NCBI GenBank assembly: GCA_963565915.1
Contig: OY751489.1
Location: forward strand, 2,480,001-2,544,000
Origin: Entoloma clypeatum
Taxonomy: Eukaryota; Basidiomycota; Agaricomycetes; Agaricales; Entolomataceae
Length of the DNA: 64,000 nt
Reading direction: 5' to 3'
Every line of letters starts with the position of its first letter. Position 1 is the first letter of the stretch. This document shows positions 1 to 13,194 of the stretch, piece by piece. The notes beneath the pieces are model-generated. The model ran no database searches. It was given only the letters and a program-made list of their open reading frames with translations, and had not been told where the DNA came from. A program made the position numbers and the translations under genes.

Positions 1-2563
1 TAGAGCTTGTAGTCGAAGGTACCGTCGACGACGGTGACTGTTCGGTGAATGTTGTTCGGGGTATATTCGATTCCAGGTTGCTATTGGTTGACGATTTCGC
101 ATCAATTGTTGGTGGACGGATCGACGGATCGACTGTAGAAATGTTCCGTCGGGTTCGCGTTGATGGACTATCCAGGGGAGGAGGAGGGTGGAGAACATGT
201 TCTGGATGATATATAATAACGAGATACCAATGGAGACTATACCGCGCCGATTAATCACGGTGATGAATTTTATTTCGTCCATGACTCACTTCTCATTGAT
301 AGGAACAATGATATATTTCTTGCTGAAAATATCAATCTTGGATGTCCATTTTCGCACACTATCATAACCTTCATCTATACTAAGAACATAGTCAGCAACC
401 GTGGTCCCGGCGCGAGGGATGCATCGTACTTTTTCTTGTTCAATTTCTTGTAGAAAAAAGAGCTAAAAACATGAATTTGCTTCACAAGTTCCGGGTTTTG
501 TTCTTCCAATCTTTGGAGCCATAACCTGGATAATGTGTGTTATTAGCGTGACAATGGAGAATGAGGAATTCTCGCACTTGAGCCCGAATTCTATGAGGGT
601 ATCGTTGAGGAATTCTCCAGGTTCCAGCCTTTTCATGTCGCCCACAGTGATATTGACAGCACCTGGGATTCCTTGAGGAAAGCACAAAATACTGTCCACC
701 GAAATTGAAGATATAGATACAAGGTAGGGCTGACTACGACTTACACCTCTTCCAAATCGACTGGTGGAAAGTGTTTCTCGGCAAGAGCTCGTTGACGGGA
801 CGATCGACGCGCGGTGGACGTTGTGGGTTCGCTGGAAATGGTATTCGGCCTGAAGGGCAATGTAAACTATCAAAAAATGGACTGAAAAATAAGATCGTGA
901 ACAAATACACTGTTCGAGGCTTTGGGCGAGAGGTCGACACCGACGCCCCCCGGGGGGGCGGGACATTCGTTTCGACAGGCGGTGGGGTGGGCTCTACGCC
1001 CAAAGTTCCCTCACCAGGTGTAGAGTGTTTTGAGGATCGGCTTGCCTGTCTGTCTTCACAAACAGGGTAATCCGAGGCGGCTTTGGCACCTTTCTCTGCT
1101 GTTTCCAAAATCGAGCGCGCTGCACTAGGCCTAACCCGGCACGTCATAATTCTATTTGTATATGAAAACCTCAAGACGGTACCGTATTGTCGCAATGTCT
1201 CTTACATGGCGTTTGATGAAGGCAATGAATGCATCATAAGCAGAATCGTGCCAAACTGAATCGTCTCTGTTAAACACCAATAGAATTTTTCCACAGTGTT
1301 TATCACCTGTGGGTCGCAATCAATGAGGAAGGCGATCAGAAAGAATGTTAACACGCGCCGAGTTGGAAGCGTTCGGTCTTGCGTCTGAGTCCCCTAGGGA
1401 CCTTTAATGTATGTATATTAAGGACCAGATTCTCGTCGTCGGCGCTGTCGGAGAGACGCGTATACTGTATATAGTTGATAGCTGCCCGGTCAGTATTGAA
1501 GCACAGAGACGTACTTCTGTTGACCCAAAGTCGCTCTGAACATCAAATGTCAAGTATGTTGACGCCCTCCGCCCTCCTTGGGCGAACCAAATCATCTCTT
1601 TTTCACGAGATTCCCAATGCACAAACCAGTCACCTGCCTTGCGTTCTAGACCCAAGAACCAATACTTCAATGGCAGGCACTTGGCTACTGGAGGGTTGAT
1701 CCCTGAAGATGACTTTTGGGATGGAAAGCTCGGCGCAGACAACCCGTCCTGATGTTTCGGCAGGAAGGGATTCTTTTGCATGTTGCATTTAGGAGGTAAG
1801 GGAAGAGGCCAGTTGGTGTAACATACCTTGGGTTTCATATTAGCCTTCACATTACCTGGCGGCCTCAAACGAAAATCTATCCATGGGCCTGAAGATTGAC
1901 CCCTCCCTTCGCAGTCTTTCTTATCAAACATAGCGACGCGATCCCACACTGCGCCCTCTCTCGTCGGAGCTTTCCAGCGTGCAGTCTGTTCGCTGGGCCT
2001 GAGATGTGCTAGTTTGAAGGGGGGCGGTTCTGTGGGGTCGGGAGCTGGTGGTGTGAATTCCTCGATAGGTGATTCCTCTCGCGAGTCCGCAAGTTGGTGC
2101 GCAAGGTTCTTCTCCAAAGATTTTGTCGCTTCACCATCATGAAATATCCGATATTCGATGGGCTTCTTCAGGACAGGGGGCCAAGATCTCGTCGGCTTCT
2201 TGGATGCTGACATACGACTTGGGGGTACGAAGGGGTGGTCTTCGTCCGTCGTGTCGACAATGTTCAACGGGTCGTCTGAAACGCCCCACACTTCGTCATT
2301 TTCGTCGACATCTATCACCTCCGGAGGGATTTGGGGTTTCCGAAAGGTCGATATACCAGGGGTGCCTAGAACATCGTTGTAATCTGAACGATAGAGAAAG
2401 TGAAATGTAGGGAACTCCTGATCTTACCTTTGCCCAAGATAATAGAGGGTGGCGCATCATGCCTCGTTTTCTGTTTTTTCGCAGGTCGTAGGGGTGCGCA
2501 CTCAAGAAATGTCTGTGACGCGGTCGGGTTGCCAGATGGCCGGCGTCCGCCTGAGCTCGACAT
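1..2563 (-). CDS. Ulp1-type SUMO protease (peptidase C48), C-terminus beyond window
   Basis: Cysteine protease of the Ulp1/SENP family, expected to process or remove SUMO in the nucleus. The start is the ATG at 2563; a short first exon is followed by a GT-AG intron (about 2371-2427) and a long exon down to about 1404. The N-terminal half is Pro/Ser/Lys-rich and not conserved. The catalytic domain begins in the exon near 590-690, which reads ITVGDMKRLEPGEFLNDTLI, a hallmark of the family. A further exon (about 250-460) has a WTSKIDIFSKKYIIVPIN segment and splices, over an intron at about 249-301, to LHWYLVIIYHPEHV, which supplies the catalytic His. The Asp and Cys of the triad must lie left of position 1. 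Several internal introns interrupt 690-1400. Ulp2-like versus Ulp1-like cannot be decided from this part. Confidence 0.85.
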
Positions 2564-3401
2564 GGCAGTAAGATTGTATGGTGTGCTTGGGACGCCGAGT
2601 CGCGGCGGCTGTGGGCCAAACTCATATATCAGACAACTCCGGGCACATACAGATCGTTGTTGTAACTCACATTCGATGGTGTCATTATCGGCGTGGCTGG
2701 CTTCTTCCAGGTCGTACTATCGCGTGGCGTACTGGCGAACTCATGAGCATGTGTAAGCTAAGGCGCGAGAAGGACCGAGAACAGACCTGGGGCCAGCTGC
2801 AGCATTCGACGCGTCTCTGTGCTGTGCGGGCACCTTTCTGGGGTATCCATGCATAGCGCTAATGTCGCTCCGATCTCCCCCAGAGATCATGGTGGCTTTG
2901 CAAGTCAGCAGCTGAGGGAGGGGAAGGGATGCATACACAAGTCAGTGGAGTGTCGCCGAAAATAGCAACCGTTGGTGCTGTCGTTTGGCAGCGCGTAAAA
3001 TGCTTATCGTTTCCTCATAATTTTCCATAAGCCCGATGGTATTCACAGATACGTACCATAACCCCTATAATTTATATAAAAGATAGTATAAAGGAATGAC
3101 ATCGCAAACAAAGCGTCACAGAAGCTATTCAATGCGAACGTTCATATGAAACAGGCCTATGCGTAAAGTATGGTCCAAAGCCACGGATGTGAGATGTTAA
3201 CGTCGTGAGGAATATGCAAAGCAATATAATATGTATGTGAGGGAAGATCATGCTATGGAAATTTGGGTTCTAATGGTGAGCTTGAAGGAAGTTTTACGTT
3301 GGTGGATTACGTCGGGATGGCAGATAATAAAGGTTGTACAAAGTCTTTGAGGTCAGGCGTGGCCGTCCTAAAACGCATAATGTAACAAAGATCGAAAACG
3401 T
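2564..3401. other. intergenic region upstream of the SUMO protease gene
   Basis: About 840 bases between the start of the Ulp1-type gene and the stop of the KRE6-like gene. Only short overlapping reading frames occur, none with a recognisable motif. It should contain the protease promoter and the 3' UTR of the KRE6-like gene; the AT-rich part near 3000-3250 fits a 3' flank. Confidence 0.5.
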
Positions 3402-5651
3402 TTAACATCCGTTGAAAAGTTTGTTCCGCGGAAAGGTATTCCCCGCTTGAGCCCATGTGGTAAGGTTGGGATTCGAGTATGCTTCTATGTGCCTACAACG
3501 ACGAGTAACTATGAATGTCAAAAGATCTAGAATAAATATTTGTGACGTACTTCTGAATATAATTGTTGGTTGGATGGGATGGAGGATCGCACGTAACCCC
3601 ATTTTTTGTCCCTTGCCGCTGGTACACCCGTACATAATCAACGTACATCTTCGCCGGAAACTGCAGATTCTTGAAATCTGGCTTTTGAAACCCAGGTGCC
3701 ATGCCCAGGTTGAGAACCAAGTACTGGATGGCGGACAGAAACCCACATGAATCCAGATGCCAAGCGGGCTGTTCAAATATTACACTCACCATTGGTTCCT
3801 CTGGAATTAGTCGTTCACTAATCTGGACCGTTGAATCAGCTCCTATGGAGGATGCAGGCATGGTCCATGACGGCACGCCAGAACTATACCACGTGATGTA
3901 CCCATGGCTTCTTTGATTCTGGTCGAAGTACCACTCGTAACCATAGGACGCATATCCCTGACCATTGTAGTTGGCATCTCCCACGTACGTGATAGCAGAG
4001 ACTGCTTGTTGATAAACACCTCCCTTGTAAGTATTGAACGATGTCTGGGTGTTATCGTATATCGTGGTCGACGAGTTATCGAACTCATATTGGTAATTGT
4101 ATGGCGCGCATTGGAAACTCTGCGACACCTGACCACGGAAAACGGAAACATCGACCTGCGCTTCCAAAATATCAATTTCTGGGACACCTCGTCCGTTGGT
4201 CACCGAGGGGCCTGGATGGTCCGAACCAGGACAAGTGCAAGCAGATAGCCGCTGTCCAGGCAAATAACTGAGAGGCCCACCACCCGGTGCACCCTGAGTT
4301 GCAGCCTGGGGAGAGCCAGTTGCCGTCGTTTGATTAGGAAAAGTGCCAACGTCACAGCTGTCATAGCTATACGGCCACATTCCCTCTGTGGTCGCACCAT
4401 AGCCAGCCCTGCCCTACACCACTGTTAGGTATGAGAATATTGCAAGGAGGGAATGTACTGACAAGGTTTCCCATTGACCATACGCCTGGCCATAAGCCTG
4501 GAGTGTTTCCACTGCCAGGTAAACTGACTGAGACTTCCATATAAGCCGAGTTGAAGCATAGCTTGTTCCACGAGGTCATCATACCTGAGTCAAAAGAAGG
4601 TCATTGGAGAAAAAAAAAAGGCGCCGAGTCGAAAAGCATGAACGGACCACTTTTGAAATTAAGATTGTGATTGTTTTCTTCTGATAGTGTAATGACGAGT
4701 TTTCCGTTTTCTGTGGAAAGCGCGCTAGGGTCGTACCACTCAAGGTCGCCGGTTGGCCTGCAGAAAACTTCGTTAACACAAGAGGCGGTGGCAGTGGGAG
4801 CAAGCTCACCAATAATGAAGGTCTGCAGCCTCCCAATAGGGGTCATCACCAGGATAAAACGTCCGCCCGTCGGTATTGAATTCGTCGCTAAAAACGAGAT
4901 CATACTTCTTTCCATCTGATCCTATTCGTGTCAACGCGCTCGAGGGAGTGTCGGCGTCTATTAGCGAAGGCAATCCAGGCAAAATTGGTATTTGGCCGGA
5001 GGCATTGATCCCGCCAAGGTTGTAGCCCGTTATTCTGCCTGGCGGGTGCAAATAATAATGTATAACAGGATAGCCAGCAAAGAGGATAATGAGGCCTATC
5101 ACCAGGAGAACGAGAGCACCAGCGTTGAGCCAGCCTCGAGCGGAGAATATCGTGAAGGAATAGTCTCTGTGGCCAGGTATGTCCGGGGTGTGAAGAGCAT
5201 CATCGAGGTCTGGATCTTTATCCCAAAGAAACTGAGGGACGGTGGAGGTGGTCTGTAGGGGAGCCTTTTCTGGGGCAGTCAACATAGATTGTTCGGAGGG
5301 CGCATGGCTGAATCGCGAGGCGCTGTAGAGACCACCGTTTCTGGAAGGGTCAGGATGGTACTGTGCTTGATCAGTAAGAGAGGCACGGCAGAAAGAAGGA
5401 CGGACGGAGTAAGGGCCATATCCTGCGCCAATCTGACCGGACGCAACGCCTGCTGCGATTGCGCCTCGACCGGATTGCATATTGTGTTGATTCTGGCTGT
5501 TGACAGATGATGTCCGAGCAGGTTTGCGGGTGACATAGGTACGGGGTGCGGAAAGATGGTTCATGTTGGGTTGAGGGCTTTGGGGAACGGCGGCATAATC
5601 CTGGGCTTGTGGCTGCGGAGTTGAACGTCTGGGCCGGGGCGGATGAGACAT
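3402..5651 (-). CDS. KRE6: SKN1/KRE6-type beta-glucan synthesis-associated protein (GH16-like)
   Basis: Type II membrane protein of the secretory pathway needed for cell-wall beta-1,6-glucan in fungi. Start chosen at ATG 5651 ([10 protein letters not shown]); an upstream in-frame ATG at 5717 is possible. Residues about 1-170 are a cytosolic Pro/Ser/Gln-rich tail, about 174-196 form one membrane anchor ([19 protein letters not shown]), then a luminal GH16-like domain. The domain shows [20 protein letters not shown], the acidic motif PEIDILEAQ at the catalytic position, and the C-terminal [12 protein letters not shown] strand. Several introns are clear: near 4768-4819 (LHYW to [10 protein letters not shown]), near 4582-4648, near 4421-4461, 3724-3791 (EEPM to YLVLNLGM), and one before the last exon ending NKLFNGC. 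All join in frame, so the gene looks intact. It follows the dehydrogenase gene in tandem after only 75 bases. Confidence 0.9.
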
Positions 5652-5726
5652 CGAGAGGGGAGAGACGACGAGCAGACTGTGCCCGTTTCTCACGTTCAAT
5701 GTATATGTTACATACATACATAACAG

Positions 5727-6827
5727 TCAACATGTCGCAGGATTTACGGCCACGTATCCTCCGTCCACCACCAGCTCCTGTCCGTTCGTGTACCCTCCAG
5801 CACGCGATGACAAGTACAAAGCCGTCCCTGCTATCTCCTCTGGCCTGTGCACTTTAGAAAAATCATTACTTGATGAAACAGGACCACTTACTCTCCCCCA
5901 CGGTTAGCTGGCACCGGTTGCAGGCCCTTCCCTACCTTGTCAACCAAGTCTGCTCCAATGCGATCAAACGTCATCTCTGAAGCCCATACCCCAGGTGCTA
6001 TCGCATTCACACGAACGTTCACACCCTTCACCGCATATTCCGTCGCCATCATCTTCGTCAGGTGCGATGCCGCCGCCTTGGAGCTGTTGTATGCAAACTA
6101 CAACACCCCGTTATATACATCATCTCAGCCGCTTAAGAGGGATGCGTACATGCTCTTGTGCCACCTTGATCACGCCGCTGATGCTCGTGATATTAATCAC
6201 GCTCGAGGACCATCCTTGCACGTCTTGTGACCCCTTGTCGAGAAGACCCAACAAAGCCGACGTGACAAAAAAAATAGAGAACGTGTTGATCGTGTAAACG
6301 TCTCCCCACTGCTGGAACGTCTCGTTGTTGAACAACGCCTGCCCGAGCGTCTCTGCATCCTTTCGTTCAGGTGCCGAGGCGTTCCCGAGGAAAGGCGAGG
6401 TTGGTCCTACCTGACCGGCGCTTTACCAAGTCATTCAACAGGCCAAAACTGCAGACGATCAAATTAACTTACTTGTTGACGAGGATATGTACCTTCCCCT
6501 CTGTCTCCTCAATTTTATTCCTCGCTTCGGTGATGCTCTCCTTGCTCGTCACATCCATCTGCAGCCTAGATAACGGTTGTTTCCCGATTCGGCGAAATTG
6601 AGGGGTGGTGCGACCTACGCAACAATCGTGCCTGCGTCACTACCCTTGCTCTCGTTACTTAAGTCTGCGACTTTCTGGAGAACATCCAAACGTCGCCCTG
6701 TGATATAGACCTTCGCACCAGCGGAGGCAAGACCTTGTGCGATCGATAGTCCGATCCCCGTCCCCCCTCCTGTTACAACGGCTATCCGTCCTGACAAGTT
6801 GAAGATCGTGCGTGGGGGAAGGGACAT
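5727..6827 (-). CDS. short-chain dehydrogenase/reductase (SDR)
   Basis: NAD(P)-dependent oxidoreductase of the classical SDR family; substrate unknown. The ATG at 6827 is followed by the cofactor motif TGGGTGIG at residues 19-26. Later exons carry QMDVTSKESI (6470-6560), NITSISG with the catalytic Ser (6120-6335), and YNSSK with the catalytic Tyr and Lys (about 6080-6105). Then come NVRVNAIAPGVWASEM (about 5960-6020) and the typical C-terminal LVVDGGYVAV before the stop at 5727. At least four introns of about 50-70 nt join these pieces in frame. Length (about 300 residues) is normal for the family. The final Asp-Gly-Gly-Tyr and the PG motif fit cytosolic 3-oxoacyl-ACP-reductase-like or sorbose-reductase-like enzymes, but no specific reaction can be claimed. 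Confidence 0.88.
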
Positions 6828-7025
6828 GGTGGGAGGTGGTTGCAGTCACTTGTGGGGTATATGCAGACACTTGCGGCCCGTGAAACAGGTCTTCGTTCCG
6901 CGGGCCGAACTCTCCCGCATACAAATGACATGTATTGTGAAACAAAAACATATGTACTACATAAACCGAGAGGATCGTAATGACTAGTGTGCAAGGTCCA
7001 CTACATTTAATGACGTTATTTATTT

Positions 7026-8423
7026 TCACCAATCCGGATGTACGTGCAGGTGTGTGCGTCCATGTCGATGGTGTCGCTCCCAATTCTCAGTGTGCAGGTC
7101 CAACACATGATCAGGTGCGTGGGGTCTTCGAATCACCACTTGGCGCAGTTCGGGTAAAGAATGGAGCATCGGGGCAATCATGCCATGTTCGTACCAACCA
7201 TGCTCAATATGAAGCTGTCGAAGAGAAGGAGGGATGGCATATACATAGAAAAATGATTTCAGACTGAGAAACGTATGATGGTTCCGATCAAGGTCAATCA
7301 GACGCACAGACGCAAGACGTGGAGTGATAACGAGGGTCATAACATGGGCGAGTTCAAAGGGAATGTCTAGACCTTCTATGCGAAGGTGGAGTTGGGCTAG
7401 GAAGGGAAGGACAACGCGTCGCGTTACGGGAGTTGATCTGTTAGGCAAAACTATGAAGGGTTTGCGAGGGACGAGTAGGCGCAACTCGTGTAGACGAGTA
7501 GACACGCCGAGCATTGAGATGATGTCATGGACCGCATCGTGTCCTACAGAGAAACCATGATGAGTGTAGTCCAGGTATGTGAGGTTTGCAAATAGTGAAG
7601 ATAGCCAGGTTAGCCTGATACCGTCGAGGGTGACTCTACGCAGGTTGGGAGCGAACCCAGAAAAAAGGCAGGATTCTCTGGTGTCATCATTCAACCGGTA
7701 AACAAGCGTAACTTCCTCCAACGCCAGAGCTTTCGATCTTCGACTCCTTGAACAAGCTCCGGATAACGCGGCATTCCACAGAAACGGCGAGTACTCGGAG
7801 AGGACGATCTCAAGAGATCGCCAACGCCGAATGAGCGGAGTCACGAGATGCATGCGCCATTGTACTGCATCTGCGTCGAGAAATTGGTGATGAGGGTAGC
7901 CAAATCCCGTCCTCCTCCAGGACAGAAGCTGAATGTCAAGGGTGCACGACCGAGCACGAAAGATCCTCTCTTCCCACATATCCAGGTTCGCTGACAATGT
8001 GATTCGGCGCCACAGGGCCGGGGTGCGAAGGGCGAGGGCTCTCCAGGGTCTGCATACGTGCGACACGGTAATTGGGAGCATGGCGTCGTCTTCGGCACCG
8101 AGAACGAAGACATAGGCAAGGAGCTCGAGCGGGAGTCTGTGGATGATATGGACGCGTCTGTACTCGGGAATGTGACCCCTGCGAAGCTGTCGGGGCCGAC
8201 TGATATCTTGCTTGGGTATCACGGGACATTCGAGGGTGGTATCAAACGGCGGACATGTCTGACCGTTGTCGCAAAATCTAAAGATCTGATCAGAAGGAAA
8301 GCAGCGCACTAGATACGGAGATTGAGCGCACGAGGAACTGGGTATCCTTGATCTGATAGCATTCGCGATGGAGCGTGTAAAGGTCAGCGCTCGCTGCTGG
8401 GTTCTTCTCAAGGTGGACGGCAT
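7026..8423 (-). CDS. F-box domain protein
   Basis: Single-exon gene for a 465-residue protein. Residues about 93-140 (HIIHRLPLELLAYVFVLGAE and the following VCRPWRALALRTPALWRRI) match the F-box as found in the large basidiomycete family, with the Leu-Pro near the start and Trp-Arg/Trp at the end. The remainder is a leucine-rich, LRR-like region with no catalytic motif. Such proteins act as substrate adaptors for SCF ubiquitin ligases through Skp1; the target is unknown. It ends 199 bases upstream of the dehydrogenase start and is divergent from the PRP24-like gene. Confidence 0.8.
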   Translation of the reverse strand: MPSTLRRTQQRALTFTRSIANAIRSRIPSSSCAQSPYLVRCFPSDQIFRFCDNGQTCPPFDTTLECPVIPKQDISRPRQLRRGHIPEYRRVHIIHRLPLELLAYVFVLGAEDDAMLPITVSHVCRPWRALALRTPALWRRITLSANLDMWEERIFRARSCTLDIQLLSWRRTGFGYPHHQFLDADAVQWRMHLVTPLIRRWRSLEIVLSEYSPFLWNAALSGACSRSRRSKALALEEVTLVYRLNDDTRESCLFSGFAPNLRRVTLDGIRLTWLSSLFANLTYLDYTHHGFSVGHDAVHDIISMLGVSTRLHELRLLVPRKPFIVLPNRSTPVTRRVVLPFLAQLHLRIEGLDIPFELAHVMTLVITPRLASVRLIDLDRNHHTFLSLKSFFYVYAIPPSLRQLHIEHGWYEHGMIAPMLHSLPELRQVVIRRPHAPDHVLDLHTENWERHHRHGRTHLHVHPDW

Positions 8424-8863
8424 GAAGAGAGCGGGGGAGAGAACCGTTGCCTGATTCGGGATGGCAGCTTTATGTGTGGAAGTACGACATCGGTGGATTG
8501 GGATATTCCGACATGGAATGGATTAAATTCCGAGGAACTGCAGGGGTGTTAATAGAATCCGGCGGAGAGCTGTGCAACTTGCTTGTCTCTCCGAGACACC
8601 GGTTTGTGGTGATCACGGCTGCCATAACAGGATCGGCACTATGACTCTGAGCGGCGGAGGGCACTCTTTGTGGAAAGACGAGGAATGATGCTGCAGGGTG
8701 GCTGTGCCGCGTAGCACTGCAACACCGACTCACGCTCACCCCATTCAAAAGATATCAAATTTATCCAGATTCATCTCCCGAGACTCCCTACACGGCCTCA
8801 ACCAACCTCGCCGCTTCTGAAACTCGCAGCCAGTACCACTAGTACTCCGTTTGGTACCGCGTC
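8424..8863. promoter_or_regulatory. shared upstream region between divergent F-box and PRP24-like genes
   Basis: About 440 bases separate the two divergent start codons, so promoters of both genes must lie here. CT-rich stretches near 8770-8830 precede the plus-strand start, as is common in fungi. I see no TATA box that I would defend. Confidence 0.45.
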
Positions 8864-11800
8864 ATGGACCAAGCTCAATCTTTAGACGCCTTGGCTAACG
8901 TCCTGAACGAGCTTGCGGAAAGCCCCTATGATATCACGCTACACGCAAAACATATTCGTCTGGCTCAGTCTATCGAAGGCATGGAAGCAGAGGTACAGTC
9001 TGCCATAGAGATGTTGCCCCAGTTTCTCGCGGCGGGCGAGGGCGTATGGTTGGCCTTGATCCACGCAAAGACAGGATCATTGGACCTAGAAAGTGCGGAA
9101 GGAGTGGAAGAGCTTCTTGCGCTCTACAACACGGCGGAAGCGGACTATCTTTGTGCGTTCTCGGCGTACCAACACCCTTCATTTGACTGAATACAACCAT
9201 AGCTATCCCGATCCTCCAGAAGCACCTTCAGTTTCTTCTTGACCGGAACGCTCATTATTTGGAATCAGGAACTCGACCTACCGACCTGGGAGATTTGTTC
9301 TCCATCCCTTGGACAAGAAAGGCAATTACCGAAGTGGTGAATAAAGGGATCGGGCATTTGACGCAGGTGGCTCTTTCTTACCCCGAGCTCTACTTTATCT
9401 GATACTTCGTCCAGAGCCATCTTCTTTGGGATCTTCAACGTGACTGGGAGTTGCAGATCCTAGAGGCCACCCCCCCATCTGAAAGGTATTCAACTGACTT
9501 TCAGATTACAAGCGGACTGTTCATTGTTTGAATCTGAAGAGCCTCTCTTGTCGATTCTATCCAGCTTTTCTTGCTTGACCGTTTGCGTCAACCTCACGCA
9601 GGTGCGTCACTTCCCTTAGCCATGAATTTTTGATATGTCAACTGCTCATATATGCAGACTCGGATGAGACATCCCAAGTCTACTCAACTTTTACAACAAA
9701 CTACAAGCCTCCCGCCGAATATGAAGCCCTTCTAATCACTGCGTCTAAAATCAAATCTCAGGGAACTAAAGCCTTCGAGCGGCGAGAAAGCTTTGAGACA
9801 GCTCTCGTACGTGATTTAAATGTCCCATTAATAGCCGAATATAAGATTTCCTCAGGTTCAAACTGGCTTCTCGCTTGACGCCTTTGCACACTATCTGGCT
9901 TCCGAACGACGCGCGAAAAACACAGACACCCTTGTGATGAGCACTATTTACGAACGCGCAATCGCCGAAGCCGCGAAACGATGTTTTAATGGAGAACTGG
10001 GAGCCGACGCGGCGCTGCGAGCGTTTTGGGTCGGCTACTCTGACTCCCTGGTATTTATTATGCATCCTCTTCATCATGTTGGATCTGATCCTCTTGCAGA
10101 GAATTAGTGATGCTGGAGAGGATGTTGAATTTGCGGTTCTAAAAAGAGCTGTGAGAAGTGTCCCAGGTTCCGGTGAAGTATGGGCGCGGTACATCCGATT
10201 CTTGGTTAGTGTAAGTTCTGAACGGTTGTATCGTAATCTCAACTGTCGTCTCCAGGAACGACATGAAGACTTGACAGATATTCCCGTTTCTGGTGCCCAT
10301 GATTCTTACTTTCCCATCGAAGAAACTCATCAGTATTTAGATGTCTTCAACCAAGCCTTCAGTATGAAAATGCTTCAAACAGACGTTGAGCAGATTGTTC
10401 CTGCCGTGCTTGCTCGAGCGAGCTATGAAAGACGCCGGGAATCTGAAGGTGAGAGGCGATGCACAATCTATCAAATCACATTCAATGCTTTGGTTCCGGT
10501 TTAGATGACGAGATCATTGCGACGTTGATCGCGGTCCTTGAAAACGGGATAGAAATGGTGCATCAAGGTGAAATTACAAGCCTATCAGTGGTACAAAGTG
10601 TTGACAACCAATCCAATCAAAGCCTCGAAAACGGGGGATGCCAGGTTTCGCCTTGAAAAATATTTGACTGAAATCGTCAGTGGCATCTTTGGTTCTAGAA
10701 GTTCAATGTCTGATCGAGCTGTTTCGTTTCCAGTATGATAACGTGAATCTTCCGGATGGCGCCATTGCTGTTTGGCAAAGCGCAGCCAATTTTAACAAGT
10801 CGAGTTACCTGGCTTGGACATCTTATACCGACACCTTGATGTGTGTTGCCGAATTCCTGTTGGGTTGTTCATCCTGATTCTCTATCCAGAAAACATGGAA
10901 GATTGGACGAAGCCCGAAAAATATTCACCGATATTCACACAAAGAACCTCGATTGGCCCGAAGCAGTGTGGGAAGCCTGGACCGCATTTGAGCATCTCCA
11001 TGGGTCGGTCGAAGAATTGGAGACATGTTTGATTAAAATCGAAAAGGCGCATTACCAAGTCGCTATGCGCAGAGCCAAGGTGAGTAGGACATACATAATG
11101 ATCCTCGATCCTTCCCTCATGTTGATGCGGTCCAGCAAGCGCAAAAGGCTTCTTTGGAGGCCATGCAGGTGGGCGTGGAAACACAGGCAACTAACGTCCT
11201 CGCTGCTGAGGTTCCTGTGCCAAATGTGGATCTTGCCATGGACGTTGATGTTCCTCAGGAGCGCGGAACAAAACGGGGAGCAGAGGACGAGTTTGCGGAA
11301 ACAAACAAAAAAGCAAAAATCGGTTAGTAGTCTCACAAGTTTTCTCCAAGCTCGTTGGTCTCAAATGTGTTTCGTCTTAGATAAGAAAACTGTGCCATTG
11401 AAAAGGTTCGTGGACTGACGCTTTGTCATGGGGCGGTAACCAATTCTTAAGCAGAGATCGAGAAAATGCCACCGTCTTCGTCGCGGGCCTCCCGTCGGGA
11501 GCGACAGAAGAGGACCTGGCTGAACTTTTCAAAGACGTAAGCCCTATACCCCACGGCAAACTTCTCATTCATTAATCATTTCAATTTGCAAAAACAGTGT
11601 GGGGAAGTTCGGGAAGTCAAGGTTACCCAGTTGTCGAATTTGGTTGTCGCTACGGTGGAATTCTTCGATCGAGTATGTACTGAATTCATTGACTTTGCTT
11701 TGTGACGACGTCAATGATTTTTTCTGCAACCTTTAGGACTCTATTCCTGCCGCACTGACCAAAGATAAGAAGCGATTGCATGGACAAGAAGTAGCCGTCC

Positions 11801-13130
11801 ATCTGGCGTGGAAGTCCACCCTCTATGTCACCAATTTCCCCGAATCTGCAGACGATACAATGATTCGAGATGTCTTTGGCAATGTGAGGATCTTCCTGCC
11901 ACTTAACGAATGGCCTAACAATTCAACGGCTAGTATGGGACTCTGTTTGATGTTCGATGGCCGAGCAAAAAATACAAGAACACCAGACGGTTTTGTTATG
12001 TTCAATTTACATCTCTGGTGCGTCAAAACGCAGCATGCTGTTTTGCTACCAACTTGGGTCATGGTTGACGACAGACGTCTGCTGAGAAAGCCCTTGAACT
12101 GCATGGCCGCGAGCTGGAACCCGGTCTCCCTCTGAATGTGTTCACCTCCAATCCCGAGCGAAGGAAGGAAAGGACCGATTATGATGCAAACGAGAGGGAG
12201 TTATATGTCGCTGGATTGAGCAAGTTCACAAGCAAAGCCGATCTCGAGAAACTTTTTAAAACCGTATGTTGCTCTTGACAAGCTCTTAACTTTCCGCAGC
12301 TTATTTAGAACATGCCAGTACGGAACAATTAAGGAGGTTAGAATGGCTGAAGACGAGAAGGGCCATTCAAAAGGTTTTGCTTTTGTGGAGTTTGAACAAG
12401 AGGTACTGTACCATCAAATTGATCGTCTAGATCTCATTTTCATTATGTACTCAAGAAAGACGCCCTGGCGGCTCTCGACGCAAATAACTACGAGTTAAAG
12501 AAACGAAGAATTGCTGTTACACTTGCGGATAGCCGTGTTCGCGCCAAAGCTCGGTACGTAGCACCAAAATTTGCTAACTTGTAACAAACATCAAATATGA
12601 TTAAATTCAGGAATACTCCAACGAGTTCTGGCCTTGGTCAAGGGGCGGACGCCCGAAGTAGATCCATCAGGATTCGTAATCTACCGATTGGAACACAAGA
12701 GGGCCTTTTGCAACAGGCGCTCGAGAAGATTGCTGCAGTAAAGAGGGTGGAAGTACTGATGGATCTGCAAGAAGCCATTGTGGAGTTGGAAAGCGCCGCT
12801 GTCAGTCTCCATCAGTTTTTATCTTTCATTCACAGTATGCTCATTGATATGATGCAGGAGGCTGGGAAGATGTTATTACGGGCTGAACCAGTCATTTTCA
12901 ATGGTAATGCATTGCAACTTTTTGAAGAGGGGCAAAAGGGCGCTCCAAAACGCCGGACTGCCCCGCCACCAAAAACTGGTGGCATGTTTGTACCACGTGC
13001 AGCTGCATCCCGACCCAGGGCCGGCTTGGGACATGCCCGAAAGCATGTGCCAGATTCCAGCGACGGGGCAGAATCCGTCGGATCGAAAGGTCAGCAGGAT
13101 TTCAGGAAGATGTTGGAGGGGAACAGATGA
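8864..13130 (+). CDS. PRP24: PRP24/SART3-type U4/U6 snRNP assembly factor
   Basis: RNA chaperone that anneals U4 and U6 snRNA during spliceosome recycling in the nucleus. The first half (8864 to about 11300) is built of helical HAT-repeat-like segments (for example the exon 9660-9808, and the segment with WPEAVWEAWTAFEHLHGS near 10950), as in SART3. Then come RNA-recognition motifs: TVFVAGLPSGATEEDLAELF (about 11470), TLYVTNFPESADDTMIRDVF (about 11820), LYVAGLSKFTSKADLEKLF with GHSKGFAFVEFEQE (about 12200-12400), and SIRIRNLPIGTQEGLL (about 12660). The C-terminus GQQDFRKMLEGNR matches the Lsm-interaction motif of Prp24/SART3, which is diagnostic. More than ten short introns interrupt the gene; those I checked are GT-AG and keep frame. 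It appears intact. Confidence 0.88.
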
Positions 13131-13194
13131 TGTCATAGCCAATGGTGCACACGTGCACGTATAAGTAACACTTCTGTGTACTTTACGTGCGATC